The notes under the pieces are model-generated. The model was given only the letters and a program-made list of their open reading frames with translations. It did not search any database and was not told where the DNA came from. The position numbers were made by a program, and so were the translations under genes. A stretch of DNA of 39,692 nucleotides, from contig JAPOQK010000040.1 of NCBI GenBank assembly GCA_026710795.1, positions 1-39,692 of the forward strand, read 5' to 3'. The DNA is from Candidatus Poribacteria bacterium (GTDB lineage Bacteria > Poribacteria > WGA-4E > WGA-3G). Positions 7,487 to 16,593 of the stretch are shown here, in pieces (position 1 is the stretch's first letter; each line of letters starts with the position of its first letter).

Positions 7487-8515
7487 TTATCCTGTTGTAT
7501 CAGAGTCCCTGTCATCTCTCCCTTTAAACACAGCATATAGATACCAGAATGCTGGAACTACAATAACCGCACCAATGACAACTATTATAAGTACTGGACG
7601 TAGTACAGAATTGGACACAGCGGTGTTAGAAAAGGTTAGATTTGGGGTAACAATATAGGGGAACTGTGCAAATCCCCAACCGAATATAATCAATGTAACT
7701 TGTATTGGAACAAGTACACGTGCAAGTGGATAATGTCGTTTCCAGATTGCCCAGATTGCCCAAATTGCTACTGCACCCGTCAAGAGATGAAATGGCATAG
7801 ACCAGATACTATTTCCCAGACCTTTTCGTATAGACGGTGCTCCTTCTGCTGAGAGAAGAAAACTGACACCTGCCATTATCCCTACGCAGATTGCTGTGAT
7901 AAGTGCACGTAAACGAAAATCTTCCTGTAATTCAGGATTATCGGTTTCAAGTGTAAGGTAAACCGCTGCAAGCAGAGCACAAAGGGTTAAGGTGAAAACT
8001 CCTATGGCAAAGGGAAATAGGGCAAACCAAGACGAGATAAAATCGGTTTCAACAATACCAGTTTCCACATTTGCATGTATAGTACCAGATGCCACAGCAC
8101 CTAAGGTAACACCTAACATGATTGGCGTTATAATACTTGCGATTGCGAAAAGACGACTCCATCGTAGGTGGGTTGTCTCGGATTGGTCATCATAGGTGCG
8201 AAAAACAAACGCTGTTCCCCGAAGTACAATTCCAAACAACATTAAGGTTAGTGGAATATGTAATGCTGTGCCTATCGTTGCAAATGCAACCGGAAATGCT
8301 ACAAATAAAAGAACAACGATTACAATCAACCACACGTGATTTGCTTCCCAAATCGGGGCAAGGGCATGTGTGATAATTTCACGCTGATCTTTAGCGCGTC
8401 TACCTGTAGCGAACAGATCCCAGATGCCACCACCAAAATCTGCACCACCTGTCAGCATATAGACAATTAGCGAGATCAACATCACACCTGCAATCCAATA
8501 TTCAAGATTGAACAT
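7487..8515 (-). CDS. cydB: Cytochrome bd ubiquinol oxidase subunit II
   Basis: A very hydrophobic 342-aa protein with about eight or nine membrane helices and the CydB signatures GGADFGGGIWDL near the N-terminus and APIWEANHVWLI around residues 50-65. With CydA it forms the bd quinol oxidase, which reduces oxygen to water without pumping protons. The longest ORF starts with GTG at 8527, but that codon lies in GTGGAGATAATA, where GGAG is the ribosome-binding site for the ATG at 8515, so 8515 is preferred. It follows cydA by 52 bp on the same strand. The gene converges with the HEAT gene; I see no clear terminator in the 97 bp between them. Confidence 0.94.
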   Translation of the reverse strand: MFNLEYWIAGVMLISLIVYMLTGGADFGGGIWDLFATGRRAKDQREIITHALAPIWEANHVWLIVIVVLLFVAFPVAFATIGTALHIPLTLMLFGIVLRGTAFVFRTYDDQSETTHLRWSRLFAIASIITPIMLGVTLGAVASGTIHANVETGIVETDFISSWFALFPFAIGVFTLTLCALLAAVYLTLETDNPELQEDFRLRALITAICVGIMAGVSFLLSAEGAPSIRKGLGNSIWSMPFHLLTGAVAIWAIWAIWKRHYPLARVLVPIQVTLIIFGWGFAQFPYIVTPNLTFSNTAVSNSVLRPVLIIVVIGAVIVVPAFWYLYAVFKGRDDRDSDTTG

Positions 8516-8567
8516 TATTATCTCCACATAACATACATATATAAATCACTATCAACAAAGTATAAGG

Positions 8568-9860
8568 TTATTCATATATGAAAATTTGTCGACGTAGGAG
8601 GATAACCACGATAATTGAGAGGAAAATGTATAGGACTGTAAATCCTATGAAGGGTACAATTAAATGCGGCATTGGAGTTACTGCATCTGCTGTACGCATG
8701 ATGTTATAGATTACCCAAGGCTGCCGTCCAACTTCTGTCACTGTCCATCCTGCTTCTATTGCGATAAATCCAAGTGGTGTACAAAATGTGATAAACCTGA
8801 GATACCAACTGTTGATAGGTAATCCTTTACGTCTCCAGGTCAACCATCCACCAATAATCCCCGCAATAATCATCACAAACCCACAACCCACCATAATTTG
8901 AAATGCGTAATGTACGATAGCAACGGGTGGACGGTCTTCAGGAGGAAATTCTTTGAGTCCTTTTATTTCTGCATTTATGTCAAAATGGGTAAGGAAACTG
9001 AGTGCTTTAGGTATTTCTATAGCGTAGCGTGTTACTTCATTATCTTCGTCAGGTATTCCACCGATGCGGATGGGTGCACCACGTTCAGTTTCCCATTGTG
9101 CCTCCATCGCAGCAAGTTTGACAGGTTGATGTTTGGCGAGACGTTTTGCACTAATGTCACCAGAAATCGGTTGAAGTATTGCGAAAAAACCGCCAACACT
9201 CAATGCTATCGCAAACGCTTTTCTATGAAATGCATTATGTGGATCGCGTCTCAGGAAGTAGGCATGTATTCCAGCAACAGCAAATCCGACAGCAAGAAAG
9301 GCAGCGATGGTCATGTGTAGAGCTTGACTGAATGAGGAAGGATTCAGCATCGCTGCAACAGGGTCAATATTGATTGCCTTACCAGCTTCAATCTGAAACC
9401 CCGTAGGTGTATTCATCCAGGCGTTTGCTGTAACTACAAAAATACCTGACAGCATCCCACCCAGCAACACCATCATACCAGCAAACCAGTGGACAGTCTT
9501 CGGGACTCGGTTCCACCCATATAGATAAATACCCAAAAAGATTGCTTCTATAAAAAATGCTAATCCTTCCAATGAAAATGGCATACCGATGATAGGTCCA
9601 GCATAAGCCATGAATGTAGGCCACAATAAACCGAGTTCAAACGACAGAACAGTACCAGAAACCGCCCCCACAGCAAACATGATTGCAGTTCCCTTGGACC
9701 AACGCTTTGCAAGTGTGAGATATGTTTCATCCTTAGTCTTCAACCATAGTCCTTCTGCAATCACCATCAGAAGCGGCATGGCTATACCGATTGAGGCAAA
9801 GATAATATGAAATGCAAGGGACATCGCCATTTGTGCACGAGCTGCCAACAAGTTTTCCAT
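8568..9860 (-). CDS. cydA: Cytochrome bd ubiquinol oxidase subunit I
   Basis: A 430-aa membrane protein, short for CydA because the Q-loop is of the short (CioA-like) kind. Expected haem ligands are present: H18, H182 and a Met in HYAFQIM (318-324). E98/E105 in SLEGLAFFIEA and the GRQPW motif (378-382) are also there, as is QPVKLAAME (245-253) of the quinol site. It oxidises quinol and reduces oxygen on the inner membrane, giving high oxygen affinity and microaerobic or nitrosative tolerance. A TATAAT box lies upstream on this strand. No CydX-type small subunit ORF was seen after cydB. Confidence 0.95.
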   Translation of the reverse strand: MENLLAARAQMAMSLAFHIIFASIGIAMPLLMVIAEGLWLKTKDETYLTLAKRWSKGTAIMFAVGAVSGTVLSFELGLLWPTFMAYAGPIIGMPFSLEGLAFFIEAIFLGIYLYGWNRVPKTVHWFAGMMVLLGGMLSGIFVVTANAWMNTPTGFQIEAGKAINIDPVAAMLNPSSFSQALHMTIAAFLAVGFAVAGIHAYFLRRDPHNAFHRKAFAIALSVGGFFAILQPISGDISAKRLAKHQPVKLAAMEAQWETERGAPIRIGGIPDEDNEVTRYAIEIPKALSFLTHFDINAEIKGLKEFPPEDRPPVAIVHYAFQIMVGCGFVMIIAGIIGGWLTWRRKGLPINSWYLRFITFCTPLGFIAIEAGWTVTEVGRQPWVIYNIMRTADAVTPMPHLIVPFIGFTVLYIFLSIIVVILLRRQIFIYE

Positions 9861-9901
9861 AGTATTATCCTACACACTTAATAATTAGTATGTGAAATCC
9901 G

Positions 9902-9907
9902 ATTATA
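9902..9907 (-). promoter_or_regulatory. -10 box upstream of cydAB
   Basis: Perfect TATAAT on the minus strand, about 42 bp before the cydA ATG. No good -35 hexamer sits 16-18 bp upstream; a TTGCTT lies at 19 bp. The missing -35 would fit an activator-dependent promoter, as expected for an oxygen-responsive oxidase, but no FNR-like site was recognised. Confidence 0.4.
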
Positions 9908-9936
9908 GACTTATGATATTAAAGTAAAGCAAGGAC

Positions 9937-9969
9937 AAAATAAAAAATAGGCGGGTAGACTACCCGCCT
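9937..9969 (-). terminator. Rho-independent terminator after the PhyH gene
   Basis: A 10-bp perfect stem, AGGCGGGTAG / CTACCCGCCT (9949-9969), is followed on the minus strand by ATTTTTTATTTTG. It lies 17 bp past the PhyH stop and separates that gene from cydAB. It is the clearest intrinsic terminator in the window. Confidence 0.85.
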
Positions 9970-9985
9970 GTAAATAGCATCCTTA

Positions 9986-10813
9986 TTATTCTACCCAAGG
10001 TTCAAGTCCAAGCAGTTTTTTACCTAAAGGGGTTAGTTCTGCAGTTTTACCTTGATGATGTTCCTTCTCTTTCTGATTTTTACCGAGTCCTGTGAGACGT
10101 TCTTGCCATCCAGTAACCCTGTTCTCACTTGTATCCTTCCCTTCATTGGGTGCAGGTGACATTGTTATATACTGAGCCATGCGTGGACGTTCAGCGGAAT
10201 TTGGACTGCTTCCGTGGGGTAATGCACTATGCCAGATTACCAAATCACCAGCGTTACCTGCGATAGGTAGAGCATCTTTCTGATATTCACGGACAACATG
10301 TCTTGGATTACTGTCTGAGGGTAGGTCATTTAACCACGATTCCAACTTCTTATGGAACCTAGGAATACAGGTAAATGCACCCTGATTGCTGGGAGTATCA
10401 GCAAGATATAGAACACCTTGTACTTTTAACCTTACGGGCATATCATCTAAGGACATATCCCAATGTAGGTAAGGACCAGGGAACTTCCAATCATCGCGTT
10501 CAGGTGGGTTCATACTTGCACGATCAAAACTTACCCAAAGTTTCTCATTATTCCATATCTCTGTAAACGCTTGATGTACACGCGGATATTGTCTGTTATT
10601 CCATAGTGCTTGGTGTTGATATATTTCTACCATTATCCCGCGTCGTGGTGGATCGGTAGGATACCAACTTACTGGATCGTCTCCATCCATTTCAAGAAAG
10701 TCCCATACTGCTTGTTCTGCGGCGCGGCAGTTTTCATGTGGAACTGCTTCACGCACAACCACATAACCATGTTCATCCCAAAATTCTAAATCTTCTTTAC
10801 TAAGAACAGCCAT
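9986..10813 (-). CDS. Phytanoyl-CoA dioxygenase (PhyH) family protein
   Basis: A 275-aa Fe(II)/2-oxoglutarate-dependent oxygenase. The iron triad is the HxD in YLHWDMS (H117, D119) and H200 in SALPHGSSPN; an Arg shortly after (AERPRMAQY) should bind 2-oxoglutarate. The family hydroxylates diverse small molecules and is often amplified in Poribacteria-like genomes; the substrate here is unknown. The longest ORF begins at 10825, but that ATG overlaps GGAG, which is well placed for the ATG at 10813 (MAVLSKEDLEFW). A strong hairpin terminator follows. It is probably a single-gene unit. Confidence 0.9.
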   Translation of the reverse strand: MAVLSKEDLEFWDEHGYVVVREAVPHENCRAAEQAVWDFLEMDGDDPVSWYPTDPPRRGIMVEIYQHQALWNNRQYPRVHQAFTEIWNNEKLWVSFDRASMNPPERDDWKFPGPYLHWDMSLDDMPVRLKVQGVLYLADTPSNQGAFTCIPRFHKKLESWLNDLPSDSNPRHVVREYQKDALPIAGNAGDLVIWHSALPHGSSPNSAERPRMAQYITMSPAPNEGKDTSENRVTGWQERLTGLGKNQKEKEHHQGKTAELTPLGKKLLGLEPWVE

Positions 10814-10924
10814 AAGTTTCTCCATTATACGATGGACTATACTATGATATTGTCCCCGTTGGCACAGTGTTAATTACATAAGATACATGTTATGTTCGAA
10901 TAATTAGATTATACTACAAATTGT

Positions 10925-11608
10925 TTAAACTGTAAAATGTTGTCGAGCATATTCAAGTCGTTCAGGTACACCGATATCTATCCAATCAGTTTCGACTTTA
11001 TGAACATAGAGATTAGACAGTTGAGGAAAGACATCCCTTTCAATAGAGAATACCTCCCTTTTTGGAAAGGCGTTTACTATGGAACGATTGAATAGAAAAA
11101 CTGCCCCATTTGCACAACCTGGACGTGCTACTTGCTGTTTTTCACGAAACTCAATGATGCGACCTTGTGTATCAGCGATAATTTCTCCATAAGAGGTAAG
11201 GTCTGAAACAGAAACACCGAGTAATAACCCATCCATTTCAGGACGCAATTTTAACAACATATCTGCTAAAGAGATATTTTTTAATATAATGTCACCATGT
11301 AAAACAAATACGGGAAAATCTTCAACATAACGAAAAGCATTCTGTATTGCACCACCGGTACCTAATGGTTTTTCTTCTTTTGCATATAATATGTCAACAC
11401 CAGCATAGTTTTCACCGACATGTGCCATTAGTACGTCATGTAAATGTCCCGATGCAAGTATTACCTCATTTACCCCAGCCGAAGATAGAAGCTTAAGTTG
11501 CCACTCCAAAACGGTTCTTCCACCAATTTTCAAAAGCACTTTTGGAAGTTGTTCTGTTGTCTTACCCAGTCTTGTGGAAAGACCACCACAGAGAATAATC
11601 GCTTGCAT
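10925..11608 (-). CDS. Sugar-phosphate nucleotidyltransferase (HddC/ManC-like)
   Basis: A 227-aa single-domain nucleotidyltransferase. The N-terminus has the nucleotide loop AIILCGGLSTRLG and the LPKVLL lysine; VFVLHGDII supplies a metal-binding Asp and TDWIDIGVPE is the usual C-terminal signature. It resembles heptose- or mannose-1-phosphate guanylyltransferases that activate a sugar for LPS or glycan assembly; the exact nucleotide and sugar are not certain. The start is placed at 11608 (MQAIIL) because AAGGA lies 9 nt upstream, whereas the longer ORF's ATG at 11617 abuts it. It lies at the 3' end of the ffh-yraN block with a 34-bp gap. Confidence 0.82.
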   Translation of the reverse strand: MQAIILCGGLSTRLGKTTEQLPKVLLKIGGRTVLEWQLKLLSSAGVNEVILASGHLHDVLMAHVGENYAGVDILYAKEEKPLGTGGAIQNAFRYVEDFPVFVLHGDIILKNISLADMLLKLRPEMDGLLLGVSVSDLTSYGEIIADTQGRIIEFREKQQVARPGCANGAVFLFNRSIVNAFPKREVFSIERDVFPQLSNLYVHKVETDWIDIGVPERLEYARQHFTV

Positions 11609-11642
11609 GTAGTCCATTCCTTAGTGGGATGAGTATGTGTTT

Positions 11643-12032
11643 TTATACCATATTGGGTTCTGGTTGAAAATCAAAGGCACTTTCAATCTGTTCAAGTCTA
11701 AGCACCTCACACTGGGGAGATAGAAGAATTGCAATCACATCAAAACGACATGGGGAGTCTAACAGATTTTGAGTTTGGAGATATGCTAAAGCGATTTTAG
11801 AAATTTGCTGTTGCTTCTGTTTAGTGACTGCGTGTTGTGGTGTTCCATATTTTAAACTCCGGCGTGTTTTTACTTCCACAAAAACAATGCTATTTCCTTT
11901 TTTTGCTATTAGGTCTATCTCACCACGTTGGTAACGATAATTGTGTGCAAGTATCTGATATCCGTGTGTTTTAAGATGATCTGCTGCGACTGTTTCTCCA
12001 ATTTTGGCAATATTGGGTTGCACACCGCGCAT
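11643..12032 (-). CDS. yraN: YraN / UPF0102 endonuclease-like protein
   Basis: A 129-aa protein of the UPF0102 family with a restriction-endonuclease-like core: the first conserved Glu in KIGETVAADHL, then GEIDLIA and VFVEVKTR giving the E-D-ExK metal site. Its role is poorly defined in the family, and it is usually next to rnhB, as it is here. The length is normal. No unusual residues were seen. Confidence 0.92.
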   Translation of the reverse strand: MRGVQPNIAKIGETVAADHLKTHGYQILAHNYRYQRGEIDLIAKKGNSIVFVEVKTRRSLKYGTPQHAVTKQKQQQISKIALAYLQTQNLLDSPCRFDVIAILLSPQCEVLRLEQIESAFDFQPEPNMV

Positions 12033-12083
12033 TTTATTTTCCGTTTATTACTTAAGTTGATGTTAGTTAATTGAGGAACTACA

Positions 12084-12701
12084 CTAATCCGCGAGTAATT
12101 TGAATGTGCTCCTATGTATCACAGACGCACCGTATTTTGCAATAGCCTGACGGTGTTGTTTTGTTGGATAACCTTTATGTTGCTGAAACCCATAGTTTGG
12201 ATATGTATGATGTAATTCAATCATCAGTTTATCTCGTGTTGTTTTAGCAATAACTGATGCAGCAGCGATTGAAATACTAAGGTTATCGCCTTTTGGAATT
12301 GCTTCTGCAGCGATATCTATATCTGGCAACTTGGAGCCGTCAACAAGGAGATAATCAGGTTTTGGATTGAGTTGTTTCACCGCCTTCTTCATTGCATGCA
12401 TAGTTGCTTGCAGGATGTTTATATGCTCTATTAGTTTATTATCTGATGAACCGACACCAACTGAAATGGCTATATCATGAATTTCATCAAACAACTCTAA
12501 ACGTTTATTTGGTGTCAATTGCTTTGAATCCTTTAAACCCTCAATATGACAATCAATCGGAAGGATGACTGCAGCTGCCACAACCGGACCTGCCAGAGCA
12601 CCTCTACCCGCTTCATCTATACCAGCAATTTGCATGTACCCCTTCTCTCTATAAGTAAGGTCAAAAGAGTACATTTTGTTAGATTCTGCGTTCTTTGACA
12701 C
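12084..12701 (-). CDS. rnhB: Ribonuclease HII
   Basis: A ~205-aa protein with [14 protein letters not shown] (Asp-Glu of the DEDD site), VDGSKLP containing a second Asp, and the [21 protein letters not shown] segment (listed here only as landmarks). It removes ribonucleotides embedded in DNA. The longest frame starts with GTG at 12701, overlapping rplS by 23 bp. An ATG at 12674 (MYSFDL) gives a 196-aa protein without overlap and is equally plausible; neither has a strong ribosome-binding site, suggesting coupling to rplS. It lies between rplS and yraN, the usual order. Confidence 0.93.
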   Translation of the reverse strand: MSKNAESNKMYSFDLTYREKGYMQIAGIDEAGRGALAGPVVAAAVILPIDCHIEGLKDSKQLTPNKRLELFDEIHDIAISVGVGSSDNKLIEHINILQATMHAMKKAVKQLNPKPDYLLVDGSKLPDIDIAAEAIPKGDNLSISIAAASVIAKTTRDKLMIELHHTYPNYGFQQHKGYPTKQHRQAIAKYGASVIHRSTFKLLAD

Positions 12702-13023
12702 GGGCAGCTCTTCCAGTGCGGTCTCTTAAGTAATATAACTTTGCTCTTCGAACAGCACCATATCTGACAACGCTGATACTTTCAATATTGGGTGAATGCA
12801 GGGGAAATGTTCTCTCACTTCCTGTTCCAAATGCAACACGACGAACAGTAAAAGTAGCGCGTGTGCCACCGTGTGCCCGACGAATTACAGTGCCTTCATA
12901 AGCTTGTATTCGTTCCTTCTGACCTTCTCGGATACGAGTGTTTACTCTTATAACATCTCCAGGTCCAAAGTTAGGAATATCACTTTTCAAATATTGACTT
13001 TCAACTGATTCAATTAAATTCAT
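12679..13023 (-). CDS. rplS: 50S ribosomal protein L19
   Basis: A 114-aa L19 of normal length with [16 protein letters not shown], the [11 protein letters not shown] segment, [17 protein letters not shown] and the C-terminal [13 protein letters not shown]. It is a 50S subunit protein at the 30S interface. AAAGGAGG about 9 nt before the ATG is one of the strongest ribosome-binding sites in the window, as expected for a ribosomal protein. It lies 94 bp after trmD. Confidence 0.97.
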   Translation of the reverse strand: MNLIESVESQYLKSDIPNFGPGDVIRVNTRIREGQKERIQAYEGTVIRRAHGGTRATFTVRRVAFGTGSERTFPLHSPNIESISVVRYGAVRRAKLYYLRDRTGRAARVKERRI

Positions 13024-13117
13024 TCCTCAGTTCCTCCTTTCTATTATTTATGTATGTCGGATGTGTATTTTGTTCAGCAACAATATTGTGTGAACCTTAT
13101 GCCATCTTGTTGATTTG

Positions 13118-13837
13118 CTATTTGGCTTTGTTTACGATAGCAAGTTCTTCATCCGTAAGTTCGAGTTCTTTTAGTAGATCTGGTCGACGTTGTGCTGTCC
13201 GTTTTAATGCTTCAACATACCGCCATTTCTTTATGTTATCATGATGTCCACTTAGCAATACCTCAGGTACTTTTAGACCTTCATAATCTGCAGGACGGGT
13301 ATAATGCGGATGGTCAAGCAAATCTTTACTAAATGAATCCTCATGTGCGGACTCAAAATCTCCTAATGCCCCTGGTAAGACGCGAGCAATAGCATCAAGT
13401 ATCACAAGTGCTGCGATCTCACCACCACTCAAGACATAGTCACCGATCGAGATCTCTTTCGTTACGATTTTTTCACGTACCCGTTCGTCAACCCCTTTGT
13501 AACGACCACATATTAAGATCAGGTGAGTTTCCAGAGACAACGCTTCAACCATGGGTTGTGTCAAAGGTATTCCCTGTGGTGTTAAAAAGATGAATTGTGC
13601 GTCAGATTCAGCATTCAGTGTCTCGGCAGCAGCAAAGATAGGTTCAGGTTTGAGAATCATCCCTGCACCACCGCCATAGGGATAATCATCAACAGTTTTG
13701 TGCTTATCGGTTGTCCAATCCCGCAGATTATAGACATTAACACTGAGTCCACCGTCATCTTGAATTCGCTTTAGAATACCTGTTTGCAATGCAGGTGCGA
13801 TTATTTCAGGAAACAGTGCAAGAACATCCATTTTCAT
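13118..13837 (-). CDS. trmD: tRNA (guanine-N1)-methyltransferase
   Basis: A 239-aa SPOUT-class enzyme starting MKMDVLALFPE. It has the trefoil-knot motifs YGGGAGMILKPEP, ICGRYKGVDERV and ISIGDYVLSGGE. It methylates G37 of tRNAs reading CNN/GGN codons to prevent frameshifting, using S-adenosylmethionine. It directly follows khpA with a 21-bp gap; the rimM gene that usually sits between them is absent. Otherwise a canonical gene. Confidence 0.97.
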   Translation of the reverse strand: MKMDVLALFPEIIAPALQTGILKRIQDDGGLSVNVYNLRDWTTDKHKTVDDYPYGGGAGMILKPEPIFAAAETLNAESDAQFIFLTPQGIPLTQPMVEALSLETHLILICGRYKGVDERVREKIVTKEISIGDYVLSGGEIAALVILDAIARVLPGALGDFESAHEDSFSKDLLDHPHYTRPADYEGLKVPEVLLSGHHDNIKKWRYVEALKRTAQRRPDLLKELELTDEELAIVNKAK

Positions 13838-13858
13838 TGTAATGCATGCCTATAATCG

Positions 13859-14110
13859 CTATTCTACTGGTGACGGTTCCTCAATCAACTCAAGAATCAC
13901 CTTTTTGTTTGCTTTTAATCCCGCAGTATATAGGAGAGTACGAATTGCTTTCAATGTCCTACCATATCTACCGATAATTTTACCTAAATCCGCTTCAGTG
14001 ACACTTAACTCAATTATCACGACTTTTTCCCCAGTCACTTCACGGACCGCTACATCATCTGGATAATCAACAAGGGATTTTACGATGTATTCAATAAGTT
14101 CTTGGAACAT
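13859..14110 (-). CDS. khpA: KH-domain RNA-binding protein
   Basis: An 83-aa single type-II KH domain with GxxG as GRYG in LGKIIGRYGRTLKAIRTLL. This small protein binds RNA, usually as a heterodimer with KhpB, and influences translation and cell division. Family members normally lie between rpsP and rimM/trmD, as here. The C-terminus ends ELIEEPSPVE. Confidence 0.93.
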   Translation of the reverse strand: MFQELIEYIVKSLVDYPDDVAVREVTGEKVVIIELSVTEADLGKIIGRYGRTLKAIRTLLYTAGLKANKKVILELIEEPSPVE

Positions 14111-14179
14111 AACTTTTTTCTGTGGTCATTATGATAGTAGGGAATGAAACTAAATAAAAATTCAGTTGAACTTGAAAAA

Positions 14180-14602
14180 CTACTCTTCCTCTTCAGATGA
14201 ATCTGAATTTTCAGCATCTTCAGACGAATCAGGTGCTTCCTCAGCGGAAGGATCTTCCTGTTCAACATCAGACGGAGTATCCTCCGTTGCTTCAAGAGTT
14301 TCGTCTGTATCAACTTCTTCTTCAGTTATTGGTTTGCCAAGTTTTTCAAAAGTGAATTTCTTCCAGATTCCCTGTTGTGAAAGCAATCTCTTGGCAGTAT
14401 CGGAGGGTTGTGCCCCTCGTCTCAACCATTTTAATGCCTTCTCTTCGTCAATAACGACATCTGCGGGTTCTTTAATTGGATCGTAGTGACCAAGCCGTTC
14501 TAAAAAGACACCGTCTCGTTGAGCTCGTGCATCTGCTGCAACAAGTCGAAAGAAGGGTCGTTTTTTCCTACCGAGTCGTTGTAATCTAATTCTAACTGCC
14601 AA
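14180..14602 (-). CDS. rpsP: 30S ribosomal protein S16 with acidic C-terminal tail, TTG start
   Basis: S16 core (AVRIRLQRLGRKKRPFFR, then ERLGHYDP and WLRRGAQPSDTAKRLL) followed by a ~55-residue tail made almost entirely of Glu, Asp, Ser, Thr and Pro and ending DSSEEEE. The longest ORF starts at 14626, but AGGAGG (about 14609-14614) lies 6 nt before a TTG at 14602 and residue 2 onward (AVRIRL) matches the family N-terminus. TTG at 14602 is therefore the probable start, giving 140 aa. It assembles early in the 30S subunit. The tail is unusual and should be disordered. Confidence 0.94.
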   Translation of the reverse strand: MAVRIRLQRLGRKKRPFFRLVAADARAQRDGVFLERLGHYDPIKEPADVVIDEEKALKWLRRGAQPSDTAKRLLSQQGIWKKFTFEKLGKPITEEEVDTDETLEATEDTPSDVEQEDPSAEEAPDSSEDAENSDSSEEEE

Positions 14603-14683
14603 AAAATACCTCCTGATAAAAATCATTTACTGGGTTGTCAAGAAAATGTAAAATCTGAAATAGTCTTAAATCTAAACAGTGTT

Positions 14684-16072
14684 TTATTTTCGTCTTTTGC
14701 GTTTTCGTGGTTTTCTCGACTTACGTTTTGATTGGGGAAATGCCCCTATTTTTCCACCTAATTTCTGCATTGACATCGCACCTTGTTGGTTCAACATGTT
14801 ATTCATCAGTCTGAGCTGTGATACCAACTGATTTACTTGATTTGCCGATGTGCCACTTCCTTTTGCTATACGAAGTTTCCGACTTCTATCAAGTAAAAGG
14901 GGGTTTTGACGTTCCGCTGGAGTCATTGACTGTATCATTGCTCGTGCATATTTGAATTGATCTTCATCCGGCTGTAAGTCTTTAACAGGCAATTGACTTT
15001 TAAACGGGACAAGGTCCAACAATTGATCCAAGGGTCCCATATTACTTATTTGTTCAAGTTGTGTTAGAAAGTCATTAAAATCTAAACCTTTTTTCTCTGT
15101 GAGTTTCCGTTCTAAGTCGCGTGCTTGATCTTCGTTGAAGACTTCTTCGGCTTTCTCCATCAAGGTCTGGAAATCACCTTGTCCAATAATACGTGATGCC
15201 ATTCGTTCTGGATGAAATTCTTCAAGTGAGGATACATCAATTTTCTCTCCTACACCGATGAATTTTATCGGTTTTTCCGTAACTGAACGTATTGATAGGG
15301 CAGCACCACCACGAGCATCTCCATCCATCTTGGTTAAGATAACGCCACTAATGTCCAGGTCATTATTGAAGTTTTCTGCGACATTCACAGCATCTTGTCC
15401 TGTCATTGCATCAACGACAAGTAAGATTTCTGATGGATTTACAGCATCCTTTATTCCTTTAAGTTCACCCATCAAAGTTTCATCAATATGTAAACGACCT
15501 GCTGTGTCTATAATCACACAATCATAACCGCGTTGTAAGGCATCTTTCACAGAGTCCTTAGCAATTTTGACCGGTGAAACGTCTGTTCCGAGTGAAAAGA
15601 CAGGTGTGTCAATCTGTTGCCCAAGTACCTGTAGTTGCTTGATAGCTGCAGGACGGTAAACATCACCGGCAACCAACATTGGGTTTCGACCATCTTTACG
15701 AAATTTGAGTGCTAATTTTGCTGCTACAGTTGTTTTACCAGCACCTTGCAAACCTGCTAACATCACAACAGTTGGTCCACTGGGAGAGATCTGAATTTTT
15801 GCAGATTCAGCACCCATCAACTCAGTCAATTCTTCTTGGATTATTCTTGCAATCTGAAGCTCCGGTGTTAGGCTACCCATCACCTCTTGTCCAAGAGCAC
15901 GCTCTTTTATATTATCAATAAAATCACGCGTGACCTTGTAGTTGACATCAGCTTCTAAAAAGGCGCGACGAACATCCCGCAGAGAATCAGAGATGTTATT
16001 CTCCGTCAATTTTCCTTGACCTTTTATTTTTTTGAAGGTAGTTTGCAACCGATCGCTCAAACTTTCAAACAT
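14684..16072 (-). CDS. ffh: Signal recognition particle protein Ffh (SRP54)
   Basis: A 462-aa SRP GTPase: N domain (MFESLSDRLQTTFKKIKG), G domain with GLQGAGKTTVAAKLA (P-loop), DTAGR, TKMDGDARGG and GVGEK, then the Met-rich M domain ending in a highly basic KRKSRKPRKRKRRK tail. With 4.5S RNA it delivers nascent membrane proteins to FtsY. The longest ORF reaches 16105, but the family start MFESL corresponds to the ATG at 16072, with AGGTG at 16080-16084, 7 nt upstream. It is the first gene of the ffh-rpsP-khpA-trmD-rplS-rnhB-yraN operon. Confidence 0.97.
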   Translation of the reverse strand: MFESLSDRLQTTFKKIKGQGKLTENNISDSLRDVRRAFLEADVNYKVTRDFIDNIKERALGQEVMGSLTPELQIARIIQEELTELMGAESAKIQISPSGPTVVMLAGLQGAGKTTVAAKLALKFRKDGRNPMLVAGDVYRPAAIKQLQVLGQQIDTPVFSLGTDVSPVKIAKDSVKDALQRGYDCVIIDTAGRLHIDETLMGELKGIKDAVNPSEILLVVDAMTGQDAVNVAENFNNDLDISGVILTKMDGDARGGAALSIRSVTEKPIKFIGVGEKIDVSSLEEFHPERMASRIIGQGDFQTLMEKAEEVFNEDQARDLERKLTEKKGLDFNDFLTQLEQISNMGPLDQLLDLVPFKSQLPVKDLQPDEDQFKYARAMIQSMTPAERQNPLLLDRSRKLRIAKGSGTSANQVNQLVSQLRLMNNMLNQQGAMSMQKLGGKIGAFPQSKRKSRKPRKRKRRK

Positions 16073-16112
16073 GACGAGACACCTATTAATCAAAGAAGAG
16101 TTCAATTAAAGA

Positions 16113-16141
16113 ATTATAGCAAAATTATAGTGCTCTGTCAA
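16113..16141 (-). promoter_or_regulatory. Perfect-consensus sigma70 promoter of the ffh operon
   Basis: On the minus strand, TTGACA (16136-16141), 17 bp, TATAAT (16113-16118). Both hexamers and the spacing are exactly consensus. The predicted leader to the ffh ATG is about 34 nt. It shows that the housekeeping sigma factor of this organism uses standard boxes. Confidence 0.85.
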
Positions 16142-16590
16142 GTTTTTTTCGTATGGCAATAGAGTCATTTAAATGTTGTATTCATACAAATGGATAGATA
16201 GTTAGTTGGTGTATTTAGCCAATTTAACAGATAAAGAACTCTATCTTCCTCGTCCTACATCACCCAATTAATCCAATTTTTGATTCACGCTTAAACTACA
16301 TAAACACTACAATTGAGTGGTTCAAAAATGTCAAACTTTAGAGTTTTTAGAGTCAATCATAATTATGACATTTTTTATATAAGTATATAAATCCTTATTA
16401 GCACTGGTTTTATGGCTTATTTATGGCTATATTAGTCAGGAATGACTCTAAAACTTTTGAGTTGTGTATTAGATTTGGTAGTTAGGATTTAAAACCGCTA
16501 AACAAAATTAGTTTTTGTAAATATAGTATGAAAACTTCATCAATCATAGTGATTTGAGACAGTTGAATGTCATTAGTAATTATCAAGTTA
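16142..16590. other. ~450-bp AT-rich intergenic region with a distant inverted repeat
   Basis: No convincing ORF, only fragments of 20 codons or fewer. It separates the divergent ffh operon and the beta-helix lipoprotein gene. An 11-bp perfect inverted repeat, TTTTAGAGTCA (16345-16355) and TGACTCTAAAA (16443-16453), encloses 87 bases. I do not recognise an RNA family in it. Confidence 0.45.
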
Positions 16591-16593
16591 TTC

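Noticed and set aside
8898..9320. 140-aa ORF on + opposite cydA
   Set aside because: It lies entirely antisense to the well-conserved cydA; the composition is Cys/Phe-rich, typical of a shadow frame, and there is no RBS.
9949..9969. Operator for cydAB
   Set aside because: The hairpin has a minus-strand T-run and lies directly after the PhyH stop, which fits a terminator better.
16142..16590. A non-coding RNA gene in the ffh upstream region, for example 4.5S RNA
   Set aside because: No SRP RNA-like GGAA tetraloop hairpin or recognised structure was seen, only an AT-rich region with one distant inverted repeat.
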